Counted from the first letter of the stretch, positions 53,350 to 62,687 are shown. The stretch: 64,000 nucleotides of DNA from Planctomycetota bacterium (GCA_021819825.1 JAKAEZ010000013.1:1-64000), one strand, 5' to 3'. Program-made: numbers and translations. The notes: generated by a model not told the origin, from the sequence alone.

Positions 53350-54225
53350 TTATTGCGTGCTGCGGCATCGCGCCGTAACCGCCAACGCCATCGCCCCAGA
53401 TGCAACATTATGCACACGATGCACCAACACCCCGCGCTGGGCCGCCTGGCCTGTTACCAGCGCCGTGGCCATATCACGCTGATCCCAATTATCAGGTGTT
53501 CCATCCGGAATAATCTTTGACAGAAATCTCTTACGCGAGGCCCCCAGAACCACCGGAAATCCGCGGTCTACCAACTGGTCAATATGCGCTAGTATTCGCC
53601 AGTTATCTTCCGTCGCTTTACCAAAACCCAAACCGGGATCCAGCAGAATGCGATCTTGGGCAATCCCCATGTCCATGGCCGCCTGCGCCCGCCGCAACAG
53701 ATACCCGAAAACTTCCGCACAAATATTCTCTCGTTCCGCCGGCGCATGCTGCGGACTTTCCACCCACATGTGCATCAGCACCACGAAACAGCCCGTACGT
53801 GCCGCCACAGGAAACACCTCCGGATCATGCTCTCCAGCCGAGGTATCATTAATCATCCCGGCACCGGCGGAGATGGCCGCCTGCGCCACCGCACTGCACC
53901 GCGTATCAATACTGATAATGACAGCCGGATCGGTTTTCGGTAATTCGCCAAGGCGGGTTGCCAAGCCCTCAATGACCGGCACCACGCGATGAATCTGCTG
54001 ATCCGCCGGCACCGGCACCACGCCCGGCCGATGAAACGACGAGGCCTCACCGCCGATATCCAATATGCTCGCCCCCTGCAGCACCATGCGAAGGCCCTGC
54101 TCAATACACGCCTGATGATCAATCCCACCGGACGTGGAAAACCTGCCACCATCACTGAAACTGTCCGGCGTGACATTCACCACGCCCATAATCATAGGTC
54201 GTACAATTTCAGAACACGTTGCCAT
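53350..54225 (-). CDS. folP: dihydropteroate synthase
   Basis: 291 residues from ATG 54225, with GGAGAAA six bases upstream; the longer ORF start is rejected. Motifs: IMGVVNVTPDSFSDGG, DIGGEA, ISIDTRCSAVA, INDTSAGEHDPEVF, LLDPGLGFGKATEDN, LGASRKRFL and ALVTGQAAQRGVLVHRVHNV. It joins p-aminobenzoate to the pterin in folate synthesis. The usual ESTRPG stretch is EASSFHRPG here, a longer substrate loop of the kind linked with altered sulfonamide binding; effect unknown. Confidence 0.92.
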   Translation of the reverse strand: MATCSEIVRPMIMGVVNVTPDSFSDGGRFSTSGGIDHQACIEQGLRMVLQGASILDIGGEASSFHRPGVVPVPADQQIHRVVPVIEGLATRLGELPKTDPAVIISIDTRCSAVAQAAISAGAGMINDTSAGEHDPEVFPVAARTGCFVVLMHMWVESPQHAPAERENICAEVFGYLLRRAQAAMDMGIAQDRILLDPGLGFGKATEDNWRILAHIDQLVDRGFPVVLGASRKRFLSKIIPDGTPDNWDQRDMATALVTGQAAQRGVLVHRVHNVASGAMALAVTARCRSTQ

Positions 54226-54444
54226 ACGTTTCTCCAAACCCATCAACCTGAAAATGCACGCTTTAAGCCGATTGCCGGTATAAGTATTGTATGTTCTAAC
54301 CCTAATTCTTTCACCACCCAGCTCCGAAATCCGGAGCGTGACCACACCCTCAAATTGCACCAAAACCCGAAAACTAATCGCGTCCCCGTTTCACTTTCGA
54401 AATCATTACCACGATTCTGCTATCTTTCGCTGTTCGATAATTCA

Positions 54445-55146
54445 TCATCCGCCCGCTTCCTCCATCATGGACATATACCACGATTGAAGCCCGATTCGGC
54501 CCGGCCCGGTAAAGCGGTTCCATACCAGTTGGCCGGCGCTGGCGAAAAAGCCGGAGGAGAGCTTTTGCACCTTCGTCTCCATGGTTACGCCGGGATCCTT
54601 GTATATCCATCCGCCGGGTTCGATATCAATCTGTTCTCCAGAGCCGAGTTCCATCTCAAATACGTTACCGTACCCCTGCAGCCAGACCACAGCTTCCTGG
54701 TGCGTGGTGGAGAATGTGTCGATAAAAAAACCGGTCCCGCTGAAGAGCATGCTCGCCACACCCTGCACACGCCGGAAGGAGTAGTCAACGTTGCTGCTGG
54801 CGGCCAGAAACTGATGCTCACGGACATCCAGCGACTGCCCCGCCTTCAGGTGCAATGCAAAAACGTGCCCCGGACCATCGCGGCTGAAGGCAATCCGCCC
54901 CGGCCCGGAGGCCTCCGTGATGAAAATCGGCATCCCCGCGACCATGCGTTTGAAAGCGCCCTTCATCGTTTTAACCCCGATATTCACCGCCGGGTCTTTC
55001 CAAAGTAATACATGGTGTTCGAAATAAATCCCCATGTTCTGCATTTCAATCTGCAGCACCGGCACAAGCTCACCGTCGATGTGATAGATAAGGCCCGCGT
55101 AATTCTCATCACGCACCTGCGTGCTTAACAGGGTGGGAACAGCCAT
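54445..55146 (-). CDS. AIM24/TIGR00266-family protein
   Basis: 233 residues, all-beta. Features of the AIM24 fold: GMPIFITEASGPGRIAFS, VREHQFLAASSNVDY, VWLQGYGNVFEMELGSGEQIDIEPGGWIYKDPGV and FTGPGRIGLQS. The family forms a double-stranded beta-helix-like trimer, is common next to stress genes, and its role is not known. It stands alone. Confidence 0.85.
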   Translation of the reverse strand: MAVPTLLSTQVRDENYAGLIYHIDGELVPVLQIEMQNMGIYFEHHVLLWKDPAVNIGVKTMKGAFKRMVAGMPIFITEASGPGRIAFSRDGPGHVFALHLKAGQSLDVREHQFLAASSNVDYSFRRVQGVASMLFSGTGFFIDTFSTTHQEAVVWLQGYGNVFEMELGSGEQIDIEPGGWIYKDPGVTMETKVQKLSSGFFASAGQLVWNRFTGPGRIGLQSWYMSMMEEAGG

Positions 55147-55498
55147 AGAGAATACTCCTTTTCACATTTTCCATGTCACGTTCTGTGAAAGTTTAATACG
55201 GCAAGACCAATACGTCGAGCCGCAGCGCGCGTCACGGCAACCTGATATTCCGAAAATCAAACGGCACGGTGCACGTCTTCTGCCCGACCGCCACCATGGC
55301 AATTACGGTGTAACGCATAGGTAACCTCCGCCATAAAAAGCAAAACAATTTACCGCCTCTCCCAGTCGTCACCCCGGCTGAACTCGGCCAAGCCGAGGCA
55401 GCACCGCCCAAACCGTAATCGGACCTGACATAAAAAACACCAATACCATCCCGATTCCGTCTCCCGGCAATCACCCCTGGCGGCAATACGCGACAGTC
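55147..55498. other. intergenic region with a possible short gene
   Basis: About 350 bases. The only candidate is a 28-codon frame at 55232-55318 with a strong ribosome binding site; the remainder shows nothing. Confidence 0.4.
55232..55318 (-). CDS. possible 28-residue peptide
   Basis: MRYTVIAMVAVGQKTCTVPF and eight more residues, preceded by GGAGG six bases before the ATG. No family, and not a clear membrane peptide. It is listed only because of the ribosome binding site. Confidence 0.25.
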   Translation of the reverse strand: MRYTVIAMVAVGQKTCTVPFDFRNIRLP

Positions 55499-56221
55499 TT
55501 ATTGATCCGGCAGCTTAACGCGGTGGAAGTGCGGTAGCACGCACCACATGGCGACCGGCCCCGAAACCAGAAAAAGGCACAAACAGAAAATCGCGAGCCA
55601 ATAGCAGAAAGGGTTGCCCGGTGAAACCAACCATTTCCCGGCCATGCCGGAGCACAGAGCCAGAAATCCAGTAAAGCCGATCAGGCCGACCAACGCCGGT
55701 CGCAACGTCGGCACGCCTGTAACATCCGCGCTATAATCATGCGTTGCCGGCTCGTAATGGTTTGGGAACGCTCGCGGGCCAACGACACAGCGAGAAATTA
55801 ATCCCAAGACCCCCAGTGCCAGCAGCGGGCCGGCCCCGCACGCCAGAGTATCCCATTTTACCACCGGAACGGGCAACCACTTCCCAAAATACTGAACTGC
55901 CGGAACCCAATCACCCGGATGGAATTGGCCGGACTTGGCAACCGCCTTCGCTGCGGGTTCTTCGAGTGTTGCGTACTCAGTGGCATGCCCCAATGGGCCA
56001 CCCGTGAATACCGCTTCACATGAATATGTAACTCCTGAATCTCCGACGCCCATGCTCGATTTTTCTTTGAGGCTGACGATCCGAATTTTGCGCATCACAT
56101 GATGGCCTAGCGCAGCGTCGGTAAAATATCGGATTTGCGGCACAGCTACGTCGCATCCCCAAAGCAAATAGCCAGCGCTTCCCAGGGCAATAAGGAGGAC
56201 AAGCAACAACTTCCAGAACAT
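55499..56221 (-). CDS. membrane protein with DUF3592-like periplasmic part
   Basis: About 240 residues from ATG 56221, preceded by GGAGG. A first helix (FWKLLLVLLIALGSAGYLLW) is followed by a beta-rich domain (KIRIVSLKEKSS, VTYSCEAVF, FHPGDWVPAVQYFGKW) and three further helices near the end. The middle resembles DUF3592, weakly. The role is unknown; the next genes are Rhs-associated membrane proteins and the two sets may be related by context. Confidence 0.6.
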   Translation of the reverse strand: MFWKLLLVLLIALGSAGYLLWGCDVAVPQIRYFTDAALGHHVMRKIRIVSLKEKSSMGVGDSGVTYSCEAVFTGGPLGHATEYATLEEPAAKAVAKSGQFHPGDWVPAVQYFGKWLPVPVVKWDTLACGAGPLLALGVLGLISRCVVGPRAFPNHYEPATHDYSADVTGVPTLRPALVGLIGFTGFLALCSGMAGKWLVSPGNPFCYWLAIFCLCLFLVSGPVAMWCVLPHFHRVKLPDQ

Positions 56222-56894
56222 ATCGACCTCCAAATTGCCGAACCCTGATCACTGGCCCTTGGGGATTGTGTGAAGCCACCGATTGCAGGGATCACACAGA
56301 TTTTCCAACCCGCCGCTTAGCATCCCGCACTCAGCAGAATAGCAGCGCCAGCGCGCTAACGCGGGACAGGCAGGCGGGACGCCTGCGTTACTTCTAACTC
56401 CTAAATCCTAACTTCTAACTCCTAACTCCTCGTCTCTATTCATTACTCATTATTCACTCGAGGCTGTCCCCTGTAACCCGTAACCTCGTTTAGCACCTGG
56501 CATCTCGCATCCCGCATTTCGCCGCGCCAGCGCTTCAAAACCTTCTAACTCCTATCTCCTGCGTTCTCGTCACCCGTGTCCCCCGTAACCCGTAACCTGC
56601 AACCTCCGCCGGAGGGCGGTTGTGCCGGGATGGTGAAGTTTTTCGTTCAGTGCAACCATGCGGTTTTCCTGATCACAATCCGCCTGATAATGGTATGGTC
56701 ATTCTACCGCAAATCTTCACTTTGCAAACTGTCGATCGTCGCCCAAATCGGAAGTGCCAGAGCGTTCCGGAAACCCCACACGCTTCTCACACCCGCTGAT
56801 TATCATCCATCCGAAAATTCCCCGGCGGGCGCGGTTCACACGGGCGACAGAGAGTTGCACCTTTGTTTGAGGTACAGGCAACTCATGCGTCGCT
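56222..56894. repeat. intergenic short-repeat zone (TAACTCC, GTAACC, GCAGGCG)
   Basis: No gene. From about 56290 to 56610 the DNA is made of short degenerate repeats: GCAGGCGGGACGCCTGC (56370-56386, a palindrome), CTAACTCCTAACTTCTAACT runs (56390-56430 and again near 56545), and TGTCCCCTGTAACCCGTAACC (56465-56485 and about 56578-56600). The same three sequence types occur at 15615-15735, 25170 and 31460. Confidence 0.8.
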
Positions 56895-57263
56895 TCAAGC
56901 GCTGCCGATGAGCATAATAAAACAACACAACATCGCCAGCGTTGCTAGCCACGCGGCAGCTATGAACAGCGTAGCCAAATCCAGCAACAGGCGCATCCGA
57001 GGAACGGTGGGGTCAAGGCGAGTCGCCCCAATGGACTGCGATACCAGCAGTATTGCCACTGATGCACCTACTCCGCTGGCCGCGAGCAGCACATCGTGCT
57101 CAGAGGCAAGCCTGATCCGGCTGGCGCTTAATACCTGCGAAAGGGTCCTCGTAAGAGGACATCTTGCCAGCGAGATCGCGCCTGCTGCCAAGGCAGTTAT
57201 ACAAAAAACGCTCCCTGTCGCCCCAAGCGGCGGGCGACGCGATGCGTGATAAAAAGGGGCCAT
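56895..57263 (-). CDS. small membrane protein of the Rhs cluster
   Basis: 122 residues with GGAGG seven bases before the ATG. Three hydrophobic segments: TGSVFCITALAAGAISLA, HDVLLAASGVGASVAILLV and LLLDLATLFIAAAWLATLAMLCCFIMLI. No family recognised. It follows two other membrane genes at short spacing, so it is the last gene of an operon downstream of a broken Rhs core. Confidence 0.55.
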   Translation of the reverse strand: MAPFYHASRRPPLGATGSVFCITALAAGAISLARCPLTRTLSQVLSASRIRLASEHDVLLAASGVGASVAILLVSQSIGATRLDPTVPRMRLLLDLATLFIAAAWLATLAMLCCFIMLIGSA

Positions 57264-57284
57264 AAGCAGCCTCCATTTCGCTAA

Positions 57285-57674
57285 TTATTTTACATGCCAG
57301 CACAACATATAGATTATCCAAGCTGCCGCGCAGCCTCCCCCGAGCGCGGAAATTATAACCGTGAGATAAGCAAGTTGAAGTCCTTCAGCCACCACCGCAT
57401 TCGTTCCGACCGCACATTGGTAAAGCGTTGTTAAAACAATTACAAACCCCGCCAAGCCTCCCGCTCCCGCCAAAGAAACAGCCAGCCCGAAATTCTGTGG
57501 AACTATTCCAATCCATGGACCGGGGAAAAACCTCCATGCCGCAGCATAGAGCAAAGGGTCCAATTCGAATAGCAGCGCCACGCAGGCTGCCGCCATTAGC
57601 CACCTGGGCGAGAAATAGCCTGCGAACGCGGGTGAGGCGTTGGCTTCGCTGTCACGGTTTTCCAGGCGCGTCAT
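57285..57674 (-). CDS. membrane protein of the Rhs cluster
   Basis: 129 residues from ATG 57674, overlapping the previous gene by four bases (ATGA). Three helices (WLMAAACVALLFELDPLLYAA, FGLAVSLAGAGGLAGFVIVLT, LAYLTVIISALGGGCAAAWIIYML). No family. It has the size and layout expected of membrane immunity proteins of contact-dependent toxins, but that is a guess. Confidence 0.55.
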   Translation of the reverse strand: MTRLENRDSEANASPAFAGYFSPRWLMAAACVALLFELDPLLYAAAWRFFPGPWIGIVPQNFGLAVSLAGAGGLAGFVIVLTTLYQCAVGTNAVVAEGLQLAYLTVIISALGGGCAAAWIIYMLCWHVK

Positions 57675-58594
57675 TGGTGCTTTCCCTCCCACGCAATGGT
57701 GGGTTTTGAAACCCAGGGAACCAATGTTGATGCAGAAATTAACCGAGTGACAGCGGCTAAGGCTTGAGCGCGGCTGGCCGCGTGTACATTGAACCGCATC
57801 GATGTCAGTTTCCAGTCCCCCGCCCGGTTAAACAGCACGGCACCAAATACGAACCCGCGCGCCGCGTGTTCGGGCCCGGTGGTGCGGCTAACGGTACCCG
57901 GGTCGGGAAGTGACGTAGAAGTTTGGGAGTATAAGATAAGCGACTCCAACCTCGGAGTTCGCAGCACGCCAACCTCCTCAGCCGGCAGCAATGTGAGCCG
58001 CAGATTTAGCAGAGCGTCGAGCCTCCATCGGGGCCGTCCCCACAGCAAGTGCAGCCTCTCGGGACGGGCATTGGCGACAGCCAAAAACAGCGACAGTGTC
58101 GTTGGATAGGCTCGCAGGAATTCGCCCGGGCTGCCATAAAACGGCGAAACCCACCGGCAGACATCGGAGGACGAGGGCGGTGGCGGCTGTTCAAAGCGCT
58201 GCAAGGTGTAGCAGTGGATCACAACATCAGAAACGCCGGATCCTTCCGCACCTTGTATTTTTTTCTTCAGCGTAATTTCCTGAATACGCCTCCTGCGGGC
58301 GACTTTCACTTCGATCTTAGTCCAGCTCGGCGAAAGAGGTATTGACAGGGCACCGATCACCGCCCGGCCAATATGCCCTTGCCCTCGCATCGGGGGGATC
58401 TCCAGTTCCGTTGTTCGAAACTCCCGGTAAACCGCCGCGCGCACCAAGTCTGCTTCCGACCTCATGCTCACGGGCTGCCGCAGGGAGTTTGAAATGGCAA
58501 ACAACACGCCCGGTAGCCCCCAACAGATCGCAAGCGCGCACAACGGCACAAGCAGGAAACTTGAGGAGAGGGTTGCCGCCGGAAAAAGTCGCAT
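57671..58594 (-). CDS. exported or membrane-anchored protein of the Rhs cluster
   Basis: About 307 residues from ATG 58594 (GAGGA upstream). A signal anchor (TLSSSFLLVPLCALAICWGLP) is followed by a long, basic periplasmic part (VARRRRIQEITLKKK, WRLDALLNLRLTLLPAEEV). It starts 30 bases after the broken Rhs ORF and is translationally coupled to the next gene. Unknown function; possible immunity or accessory protein for the Rhs tip before it. Confidence 0.55.
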   Translation of the reverse strand: MRLFPAATLSSSFLLVPLCALAICWGLPGVLFAISNSLRQPVSMRSEADLVRAAVYREFRTTELEIPPMRGQGHIGRAVIGALSIPLSPSWTKIEVKVARRRRIQEITLKKKIQGAEGSGVSDVVIHCYTLQRFEQPPPPSSSDVCRWVSPFYGSPGEFLRAYPTTLSLFLAVANARPERLHLLWGRPRWRLDALLNLRLTLLPAEEVGVLRTPRLESLILYSQTSTSLPDPGTVSRTTGPEHAARGFVFGAVLFNRAGDWKLTSMRFNVHAASRAQALAAVTRLISASTLVPWVSKPTIAWEGKHQ

Positions 58595-58624
58595 AAACAA
58601 AACGCTGTCCTCTGCAAGTACATT

Positions 58625-59083
58625 TCAATACCGCATCGCCATTATTTCATGACTATTGTAACGTATCGATGTCCCGGTAAAAGGATAGAACAGTGGGCGC
58701 ACATATTCTGCCGCTCTCAAATGGGGCCACCCGTGGACGTGTGCCCCGAAGGAGCGAGCCTGCAAGGACTCCTCAATATTGTCTGCGACCTGCGACCATG
58801 CATTTTGGCTGATGAACGCCAACGGTACCTCGCCGACAAGCCCGGTTGGGTCCGGGATGAAGTTCGGCCTTCCCATGGCATACTCGTACAGCTTAATTCC
58901 GCCCGCGTAGCCGATTGGAGCGCGTTGCAGCACCCGAGTCGCCACTCCTGTGGCCTGTCGGGGTTGCGGCTCCTGCCTCAACACCGTGCCGGGAATCGAG
59001 CTATAGGATTGCAGGGATATGCCGCTGCGGCGGCCTTTGCCGTTCAGTTTGGTTGCCGAAGTTGTTTCGCTCATCGCGACCAA
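58625..59083 (-). pseudogene. Rhs core end with C-terminal tip, 5'-truncated
   Basis: About 152 codons. The middle reads ATRVLQRAPIGYAGGIKLYEY and then MGRPNFIPDPTGL, the end of an Rhs repeat-associated core (normally LQRDPIGYAGG...DPSGL). A tip of about 75 residues follows. The YD repeats that should precede it are missing, and the first 40 residues are not Rhs-like, so this is a displaced module. Its first two thirds at DNA level recur at 63760-63960. Confidence 0.7.
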
Positions 59084-59122
59084 GAAACAATTCCTTGCAT
59101 TTATCCGAATAGCACGAGCTAA

Positions 59123-59332
59123 TTATACCGCATGACAAAACATCAGAAAACTCGCCGGTAAACCACTATATTGCGCCACTGACCGAGACGCCGATTCCAC
59201 CACCGCTAAATCAAATACTTGCGTCCCCGTTGCACTTCCCTGCGCCATGCTGACGGTCTGATCAGCGGCCGCATGGGCAACCCGTTGTTTGCGATGTTTT
59301 TGCACTTCACCATCCATAGTGATATCAAGCAT
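59123..59332 (-). CDS. short unknown ORF in the Rhs array
   Basis: 69 residues (MLDITMDGEVQKHRKQRV...). No motif, no strong ribosome binding site. It may be part of a decayed Rhs tip. Confidence 0.2.
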   Translation of the reverse strand: MLDITMDGEVQKHRKQRVAHAAADQTVSMAQGSATGTQVFDLAVVESASRSVAQYSGLPASFLMFCHAV

Positions 59333-59380
59333 ACCACCACTTACCCGATCGCGCCCGTGCCGTTACTGCGAATATTCGCC

Positions 59381-59402
59381 GCGGAGCGGTAAACAGTTAC
59401 CC
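59381..59402. repeat. 22-base motif shared with 21853-21874
   Basis: CCGCGGAGCGGTAAACAGTT plus two bases, the exact complement of the bases before the RAYT remnant at 21853-21874. It lies in a gene-free gap of about 150 bases. Confidence 0.75.
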
Positions 59403-59487
59403 GCGCTGCGTATTATCCCTTCGGCGGCTTTTTGGAAGACCGGCTTGCTCCATGGTCAAAAACCCCTTACTTCCGCCAAGTCTGGAC

Positions 59488-59757
59488 CTATTGTCCACTA
59501 ACATGTGCCGACGTGACGATCATCGCGAGCCAAGCAAGCAGGAAGAGCCATCCAATACAGCACGAGCATATGACCGCGGACCGGAATCTGGGAATTCGCA
59601 GACCGACCAGCCGCACCCAAGGCATCGGGGAGCAGACTGCGACGCCCCCAGGAAGCCAGACCGCATTGGCTAAATAGCCCCAAAAAGCTCCGAGACCTGC
59701 AGTGGAGTTCGTGAGAGCTGCAAGCAACGGCACGGCGGTTATGCAGGATTGCAGCAC
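59488..59757 (-). CDS. possible small membrane protein
   Basis: 89 residues starting at GTG with a weak ribosome binding site. Two hydrophobic stretches (LGAFWGYLANAVWLPGGVAV, CSCCIGWLFLLAWLAMIVTSA). It lies 15 bases after the previous gene and could be its translationally linked partner. Unknown. Confidence 0.4.
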   Translation of the reverse strand: MLQSCITAVPLLAALTNSTAGLGAFWGYLANAVWLPGGVAVCSPMPWVRLVGLRIPRFRSAVICSCCIGWLFLLAWLAMIVTSAHVSGQ

Positions 59758-59772
59758 CAGAAGCAGTAGCCA

Positions 59773-60189
59773 CTAGTTTCTTGCCCCTGCGCTGCGAAGG
59801 CCGTTCGTGCTGTCGGCAGCAGCGGGCAGCAGTGCGGTGGCTCCGGCAGCACATCCGAGCCAGAAGCCAAGCAACGGCGGAATCAGGAATGTGATCAGAT
59901 CGAGCGCGAACAACGGATGATAGGCAGCCACGCCGGGCGAAAAAACGGCGGCCACGACCGCCAAGCCTACAAATGGTGTCAGGCCCCAGCGCCTGGCGAT
60001 ACAGCTTTCCCGATCCCGGATTGCGGTCGCGAATACGCCTGCCCCGGCCGCGCCCAGCGCCCATACTGCAAGACCAAGCTGCCCGAACAGAAGCGAACGC
60101 TCTTCGCGACACAGCAAACAGAGTCCTGCAAACGCGGTAAAAAAGCCGATCGCGAATGAAGCCCGTTGGGATCGATGAATATCAGGCAT
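59773..60189 (-). CDS. membrane protein of the Rhs cluster
   Basis: 138 residues from ATG 60189 with GAGGAAA upstream. Four hydrophobic segments (ASFAIGFFTAFAGLCLL, LGLAVWALGAAGAGVFATA, PFVGLAVVAAVFSPGVAAYH, LITFLIPPLLGFWLGCAAGATALL). No family. It follows the leucine-rich-repeat gene by about 85 bases in the module behind the Rhs core at 61211-62626. Confidence 0.55.
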   Translation of the reverse strand: MPDIHRSQRASFAIGFFTAFAGLCLLCREERSLLFGQLGLAVWALGAAGAGVFATAIRDRESCIARRWGLTPFVGLAVVAAVFSPGVAAYHPLFALDLITFLIPPLLGFWLGCAAGATALLPAAADSTNGLRSAGARN

Positions 60190-60273
60190 GCATATTTCCT
60201 CTGAAAACATTTCCTTTTAGTAAGGTGGTACACCTGATGCTCGATCGGCCCACTGCCTTGGCGACTGCGCGGC

Positions 60274-61194
60274 CTAGAAGCTGAAAAAGGTGGTTGTGTA
60301 AACCCGGAGCGATGGCTTGGCCTGTTTTAGTTTGATGATGCCCTGCGCCGTGCATCGCGTGCCAGCTACCAGAACGGTCCGCAGCTCCGGCAACACCTCT
60401 AACCAATGCAATCCGGCGTTGGTGATCGGGGTGCCGTCAATGTCAAGGCGTTGAAGCTTCGATAGACCGCCAATATTTCGAAGGCCAGCATCCGAGACCT
60501 TGTCCCCGGCGAGGTTGAGCTCCGTAAGCCTCGAAAAATGGGATAGGATCGCGAAAACGCCGTTGCCGACATGTGTCCCAGCGACGTTCAACCGATACAA
60601 TTGAGGTAGCGTGGTCAGCATCGCAATTCCTCGGTCATCGACCCGGGTCCCGGCAAGGCTGAGCCGGCGTAGGCCGGTCAACCTTCGGAGACTGACCACC
60701 CCGCGATCTCCCACGGTCGCGTTCTGGATGGTAAGCGCTTGGAGTGACCGGAGCGACCCGATGGAGGCCATGGCCCCGTCAGTTACCTCTGCACCACCAA
60801 ATACGGTGAGCCGTTTCAACGAATGGAACCCCGTCAGCAGCCGTGCGTCAAAATCACCGCATCTTTTGCCCTCCAACCATACGGATTTTACCGGCAATAA
60901 AACAGCGCTGGCGGGCGTTCCTTGTTTCCAGTCTCCCCATGTGTCGCGGTCCACCAAGATCTGCACGAAGGCACCGACGGAGATGCCACCTGATATGACA
61001 GCACCAACCTTAGCGGTCCCGCCGTCTGCCACGATGCGCCGCAGGCACTGATACTGGCACCACCCTGGGAGCGCTACCGCCCAAACCAAAATGCCCAGAA
61101 TTGCGGCTATGGTAGAGAGGCTGACCGATACGCGCAGAATACCCCGCCGTCGCCACACCAGTTTTTTGTCAGTCGTATCAAAGATCTCAACCAT
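60274..61194 (-). CDS. membrane-anchored leucine-rich-repeat protein
   Basis: About 306 residues from ATG 61194, with GGAG nine bases upstream; longer starts overlap the Rhs gene end. One N-terminal helix (VSLSTIAAILGILVWAVAL) is followed by at least six repeats of about 24 residues (LQALTIQNATVGDRGVVSLRR, LRRLSLAGTRVDDRGIAML, LTELNLAGDKVSDAGLRNIG). This LRR type is widespread in planctomycetes and binds partner proteins. Placed directly after the Rhs tip, it may be the tip's immunity or binding partner. Confidence 0.8.
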   Translation of the reverse strand: MVEIFDTTDKKLVWRRRGILRVSVSLSTIAAILGILVWAVALPGWCQYQCLRRIVADGGTAKVGAVISGGISVGAFVQILVDRDTWGDWKQGTPASAVLLPVKSVWLEGKRCGDFDARLLTGFHSLKRLTVFGGAEVTDGAMASIGSLRSLQALTIQNATVGDRGVVSLRRLTGLRRLSLAGTRVDDRGIAMLTTLPQLYRLNVAGTHVGNGVFAILSHFSRLTELNLAGDKVSDAGLRNIGGLSKLQRLDIDGTPITNAGLHWLEVLPELRTVLVAGTRCTAQGIIKLKQAKPSLRVYTTTFFSF

Positions 61195-61210
61195 TGGGTT
61201 TTTCTCCGAG

Positions 61211-62626
61211 CTAGCCTCCGGCATTGCAGGGGACCCACACCCATGATAGCCCACTGTCAGTGGGCACGGCTATCATCGCAAAGACGTTGCAATTCTTGTC
61301 TTTTTTGCAGGGGACGATCCATGTGATCAGTGCGCTGTACCAAAAAGCATTCGCGCCCAAGTAGTTTGACAAATGGTAATAGCCGCCCGCGTAAATTTGC
61401 TCCTGATAGCCCGAACTCCATGTGGAACCATTGGGTTGGCTGGCGGATTCGGTGGATTGGCATTGCAGGCATCCGTCGGTCTTGTTGGACAATAGCGCGA
61501 GCGAAGAGGCAATTAGCACGCCGACGCGTATTTCTGCTATATCGGCGTTCAATTCTACCGAGGCCAATGCACCGGCGTGACCAAGCGAGTCTTCCGCCGC
61601 GTCCCGGAGCTTTTTCAACGCATCGCTTAATACATCCTCGCGAGCCTCCTTGCTACCTCGTAGGGCTTTCACGACCGTGATCGCTTCATCAATGCGCTCC
61701 AATTCCGCGGAGCCTTTCTTGGCACGCTTGCTGAGGATACCAAGGTATTTAAGCGTAGCCTGCACTTGTCCAAGCGTGACGCGCCCGCTTGGGTCAAGCG
61801 CTGCGGTGGGCCTACCCAGTACGTATGGGTAAAGATTTCCGCCACCCGAGTATGCGATAAGGTCTCTCTGCAGCCAGCGGCCAAGCAATGGCGAGTACGT
61901 TCTCGCTCGCACATAATACAATTCCGTTTCGGGATCATACCTATATCCGCAATAGATGATCTCATTAGCACCATAATTTGATTGCACATCATCATCGGTG
62001 AACCACACGCCATCTGTGCCGGGACCTGTAAAGATCAGCGTGTTACCGTATGCATCCGTATCGTATGCCTCCACAATGTTACCGCTGGGATTGGTCAACG
62101 CCACAGCACGGTAAAGCAAGTCCTGCAGCAAATAGTAACTTCCAGATTCCAGGTTCTGGCTTCCCAATGCTACGAACGTAGTGAGTTGGACGCATTCGTC
62201 AATGTTGAGGCGTCCAAACCTCCATATCTGCGGCCGAAATCCCGTCGGGGCCGAGGCCCCCGTGCGCGCCGCTGCGCCGGGATAGGTGCCCCAGACATAC
62301 TGCCGGATCGGGGCGTTGCTGGAATTTCGTTCTTCCACCACCTGCCAGCCGCTCCAGATATAATCCGTGGTGCCGTCGGGAACATTGCCGGTCAGGCCGC
62401 CGTTGAAGATGGTTTTGCGCACCCGCCGATTCATGGCATCAACGCTCCGCTCCAAGGTCAAGCGTCCACGGCCAACGAATAAAAATTGGTGTTGAACCAC
62501 GGAGGAACCAGAGGAACGCGGAGAGCGACGACTCGCCGGGATGGAGCGATCTACCGATTTCTCAGATTGTTGCTTCCGGACTCCGGCGTCCCGTTCCTCC
62601 GTAAAATTGTCGTTCAACGCAACCAT
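61211..62626 (-). CDS. Rhs core with C-terminal tip, N-terminally truncated
   Basis: About 471 codons. Residues about 60-265 are Rhs-like: ERSVDAMNRRVRKTIFNGG, YIWSGWQVVEERN, then the repeat-associated core GYRYDPETELYYVRARTYSP, GRWLQRDLIAYSGGGNLYPY and RPTAALDPSGR. A tip of about 190 residues follows, first helical then Cys-rich (CLQCQSTES, VPCKKDKNCN). The first 60 residues are not Rhs-like and the long YD array is missing, so this is an orphan module rather than a full secreted toxin. The tip has no known toxin motif that I recognise. A translatable frame is kept, so it could supply tips by recombination. Confidence 0.75.
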   Translation of the reverse strand: MVALNDNFTEERDAGVRKQQSEKSVDRSIPASRRSPRSSGSSVVQHQFLFVGRGRLTLERSVDAMNRRVRKTIFNGGLTGNVPDGTTDYIWSGWQVVEERNSSNAPIRQYVWGTYPGAAARTGASAPTGFRPQIWRFGRLNIDECVQLTTFVALGSQNLESGSYYLLQDLLYRAVALTNPSGNIVEAYDTDAYGNTLIFTGPGTDGVWFTDDDVQSNYGANEIIYCGYRYDPETELYYVRARTYSPLLGRWLQRDLIAYSGGGNLYPYVLGRPTAALDPSGRVTLGQVQATLKYLGILSKRAKKGSAELERIDEAITVVKALRGSKEAREDVLSDALKKLRDAAEDSLGHAGALASVELNADIAEIRVGVLIASSLALLSNKTDGCLQCQSTESASQPNGSTWSSGYQEQIYAGGYYHLSNYLGANAFWYSALITWIVPCKKDKNCNVFAMIAVPTDSGLSWVWVPCNAGG

Positions 62627-62687
62627 ATCATCGTCCGAAAGAGGGGGGCCTAAGTTGACCGATGAATTTTACCACTGGTGGCACGCT

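Noticed and set aside
53989-55008. 339-codon ORF on the plus strand
   Set aside because: It runs opposite to folP and the AIM24-like gene, both well supported, and has no family features.
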